Source: Kaistia granuli DSM 23481 (GTDB taxonomy: Bacteria; Pseudomonadota; Alphaproteobacteria; Rhizobiales; Kaistiaceae). Taken from it: a stretch of 64,000 nucleotides of DNA. Of this stretch, positions 61,973 to 64,000 are shown piece after piece (within the stretch, counting starts at the first letter, position 1; each line of letters begins with the position of its first letter). The notes under the pieces were generated by a model that worked only from the letters and a program-made list of their open reading frames with translations, was not told the DNA's origin and did no database searches. The stretch covers positions 248,001-312,000 of the forward strand of contig NZ_AQYH01000006.1 in assembly GCF_000380505.1 (NCBI RefSeq), given 5' to 3'. The position numbers were made by a program, and so were the translations under genes.

Positions 61973-62833
61973 ATGAAGATCGTAAAATGGACGGGCCTCG
62001 CGGCCGGTATCGTCATGATGCTGACGGGCGCGGCCAGCGCCGACGACGCCGCGCAATGGGGCAAGATCCGCATTGCCACGGAAGGTGCCTATGAGCCGTG
62101 GAACTACACTTCGCCCGACGGCAAGCTGATCGGGTACGAGCTCGACCTGGCGGAAGAGCTCTGCCGCCGGATGCAGTCGGAATGCGAGATCGTCGCCCAG
62201 GATTGGGACGGCATGCTGCCCGCCCTCAATGCCGGCAAGTTCGACGCCATCATGGCCTCGATGGGCGTCACGCCGGAGCGCCAGAAGGTCGCGGCCTTCT
62301 CAGAATCCTACACCAAGGCGCCCAACACCTTCATGACGCTGAAGGACAGCCCGATCGCGACCGCGCTCGGCGCCCAGATCGACTACAATCTGCGCAAGGA
62401 CCCCGAGGGCGCGCAGAAGGCGATCAACGCGATGGCCGAGCCGCTCAAGGGCAAGATCCTCGGCGTCCAGGGCTCCTCGACGGCCGCCGCCTTCGCCAAT
62501 GCGATGCTGAAGGACGTCGTCGAGATCCGCGAATACAAGACCGTCGACCAGCACAATCTCGATCTCGTCGCAGGCCGCATCGACATGGTGATGGCGAACA
62601 TCACCGTCCTGAAGGCGTCGATGAAGCAGCCGGACCTCGCCGACGCGACGCTGGCCGGCCCGACCTTCGTCGAGGGCGTTCTCGGCAGCGGCACGGCCAA
62701 TGTCGCCATGCGCCTGGACGACGTCGCCCTCAAGGCGAAGTTCGACAAGGCGATCCAGGAGGTCAATGCCGACGGCTTCAACAAGAAGCTGACCGAAAAG
62801 TGGTTCGGCGCCGACATCACCCCCAAGGACTGA
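61973..62833 (+). CDS. Opine/basic amino acid periplasmic binding protein (NocT/OccJ-like)
   Basis: A 286-residue family 3 solute-binding protein with a signal peptide cleaved near ASA|DD. ATEGAYEPWNYTSPDGKLIG, DWDGMLPALNAGKFDAIMAS and the C-terminal LTEKWFGADITPKD match NocT and OccJ, the nopaline and octopine binding proteins. It should serve the HisQMP-like transporter at 54095-56336. Cys pair at LCRRMQSEC typical of this family. Confidence 0.92.
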   Translation: MKIVKWTGLAAGIVMMLTGAASADDAAQWGKIRIATEGAYEPWNYTSPDGKLIGYELDLAEELCRRMQSECEIVAQDWDGMLPALNAGKFDAIMASMGVTPERQKVAAFSESYTKAPNTFMTLKDSPIATALGAQIDYNLRKDPEGAQKAINAMAEPLKGKILGVQGSSTAAAFANAMLKDVVEIREYKTVDQHNLDLVAGRIDMVMANITVLKASMKQPDLADATLAGPTFVEGVLGSGTANVAMRLDDVALKAKFDKAIQEVNADGFNKKLTEKWFGADITPKD

Positions 62834-62859
62834 GTACGATAGCGACGAAGCCCTGATCC

Positions 62860-62885
62860 GGCGGGCGGAGCCACCTCCGTCCGCC
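62860..62885 (+). terminator. Intercistronic hairpin after the NocT-like gene
   Basis: Stem GGCGGGCGGAG / CTCCGTCCGCC (11 bp, one G-T pair) with a 4-base loop, between the binding-protein gene and the oxidase gene. No T-run. Confidence 0.65.
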
Positions 62886-62913
62886 CCTCCCTACCATCGG
62901 AAAATTTGATAGC

Positions 62914-64000
62914 ATGACCCGCTTCATCGTCGTCGGCGCCGGCATCATCGGCGTATCCATCGCCTATCGTCTGGCCGCGGCCGGCAACGCCGTCACGATC
63001 CTCGAGCGCGATCATATCGGCGCTGGCACCAGCGGCACGAGCTTCGCCTGGACCAATTCGAACGAGAAGACGCCGCACAACTACCAGCAGCTCAACGTCT
63101 TCGGATTGCGCGCCCACCGGGCCCTGGAAAACGAGTTCGGCGCCCGCCCCTGGTATCATGGCGGCGGCGCCGTCGAATGGCGCACCGACGCGAAGGAAGC
63201 GGCGGAACTCAGCGAGCGCGTCGAGCGCCTGGTCGGCTGGGACTATCCGGCCGAATGGATCTCGACGGCCGAGCTGCATCGTCTGGAGCCGGCCCTGGCG
63301 GCCGATGCGACCGGCGACGCCAGGATCGCCTATTTCCCAGAAGAGGGCTGGGTCGATCCGCTGGTCTATGCCGAGTACTTCGTCGAGAAGGCACGCGCCC
63401 TCGGCGCCAAGGTCCGCCGCGCCGAAGTCACGGGCGTCGTTCTCGAGGGCACCACGGTCAAGGGCGTGACCACGGCGGCCGGCGAAACGATCGAGGCCGA
63501 TTTCGTCGTCAACTGCACCGGCCGCTGGGCGAGCGACCTCTCCAGCGACAAGCGGCTGCAGATTCCACTGGCGCCGACCATCGGCCTTCTCGTCGTCACC
63601 AAGCCTGCTGCCGCCGGCGTCAAGCGCGTCATTCGCACCTCGGGCGTCAATTTCCGTCCCGACGGCGCCGGCCGGCTGATGCTGCAGAGCGAGCATGACG
63701 AGCCGAAATTCACCCTCGACAGCCGCCCCGACGAGACCTACCCGGTCGCCGTCGAAATGATCGAGCGCGCCGCGAAGCTCTATCCCGACCTCGCCGGCGT
63801 CAAGCCGGAGGCAATGCGGCTGGCGTTGCGGGCGATCCCCGCCGACCAGGTCAGTGCGGTCGGCCCGGTCCCCGAGATCAGCGGCTACTACGCCGCCGTC
63901 ACCCATAGCGGCGTCACGCTCGCGCCCTGGCTCGGCCAGGTCGTCGCCGAGGAGCTCACGGGCGGCAAGAAGACGGCCATTCTCGAGCACTTCCGGCCCG
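62914..64000 (+). CDS. FAD-dependent D-amino acid/opine oxidoreductase (partial)
   Basis: First 362 residues of a DAO-family flavoenzyme that runs off the right edge. FAD site IVVGAGIIGVSIAYRLAAAG at the N-terminus, then GTSFAWTNSNEKTPHNYQQL and the late THSGVTLAPWLGQVVAEEL that closes the fold. Relatives include DadA and the beta subunits of octopine and nopaline oxidases, which release arginine from opines. Its position after the NocT-like gene and near arginase and cyclodeaminase favours opine or N-substituted arginine oxidation. Confidence 0.9.
   Translation, partial: MTRFIVVGAGIIGVSIAYRLAAAGNAVTILERDHIGAGTSGTSFAWTNSNEKTPHNYQQLNVFGLRAHRALENEFGARPWYHGGGAVEWRTDAKEAAELSERVERLVGWDYPAEWISTAELHRLEPALAADATGDARIAYFPEEGWVDPLVYAEYFVEKARALGAKVRRAEVTGVVLEGTTVKGVTTAAGETIEADFVVNCTGRWASDLSSDKRLQIPLAPTIGLLVVTKPAAAGVKRVIRTSGVNFRPDGAGRLMLQSEHDEPKFTLDSRPDETYPVAVEMIERAAKLYPDLAGVKPEAMRLALRAIPADQVSAVGPVPEISGYYAAVTHSGVTLAPWLGQVVAEELTGGKKTAILEHFRP

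Noticed and set aside
1-64000. CRISPR arrays, tRNA or rRNA genes, insertion sequences, phage genes
   Set aside because: No spaced direct repeats, cloverleaf-like genes, transposase or integrase motifs were found on reading.

Overview
This 64 kb window is GC-rich chromosomal DNA with almost no non-coding space. Gene content points to an alphaproteobacterium of the order Hyphomicrobiales (Rhizobiales): a ccoNOQP-ccoIS oxidase cluster with a FixK/FNR-type box, many ABC uptake operons of the CUT1, CUT2 and polar amino acid types, octopine/nopaline-like arginine catabolism genes, and a CTAG-bounded intergenic repeat of a kind I recall from rhizobial genomes. The genus cannot be fixed by reading alone. 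No rRNA, tRNA, CRISPR array, phage or transposase gene was recognised. One ABC ATPase relic and the intergenic repeat are the only signs of rearrangement.

Layout. 1-1669: end of a CUT2 sugar ABC operon (binding protein, then ATPase running off the left edge). 2054-9113: a galactofuranose/galactose-type operon (YtfQ, YtfR, YtfT and YjfF homologues, aldose 1-epimerase, aldo/keto reductase). 9377-19003: a CUT1 ABC transporter with two unequal ATPases, embedded with an aryl-alcohol-type dehydrogenase, an aldehyde dehydrogenase and an acetamidase/formamidase. 19178-20117: a deleted ABC ATPase relic and a YdeI-family gene. 20207-25486: a xylose/fructose-type CUT2 operon with an SDR dehydrogenase and an AraC regulator. 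25865-30995: small accessory genes (MarR plus HEAT-repeat protein, DUF gene, nucleobase deaminase plus MFS, ankyrin protein, LysR).

31008-38763: a cbb3 oxidase cluster (ccoN, O, Q, P, a 70-residue membrane protein, DUF2189 protein, ccoI, ccoS) preceded by a Crp/Fnr regulator. 38902-42856: pseudoazurin, NnrS and a long three-domain copper nitrite reductase, then a small PAS protein. Two matching FNR-superfamily palindromes of NnrR type lie at similar distances before pseudoazurin and nirK. Together these form a low-oxygen and nitrite respiration block; no nitric oxide reductase is visible. metB and a divergent LysR gene follow.

45108-51492: a ThuA/ThuB-like sugar block (ThuA-family protein, GFO/IDH/MocA dehydrogenase, ROK regulator, binding protein and two permeases, no ATPase) with a strong ROK-type operator. 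51541-54002: a multidrug MFS exporter with divergent TetR, and a DUF2171 gene. 54095-64000: a polar amino acid or opine uptake and breakdown region: OccP/M/Q-like transporter parts, MATE exporter, ornithine cyclodeaminase, arginase, divergent Lrp regulator, LysR regulator, NocT/OccJ-like binding protein, and a FAD amine/opine oxidase cut by the right edge.

A recurring pattern is a perfect or near-perfect GC-rich hairpin directly after five of the six ABC binding-protein genes that are followed by other transporter or enzyme genes or by a terminator, fitting high binding-protein expression relative to membrane subunits.
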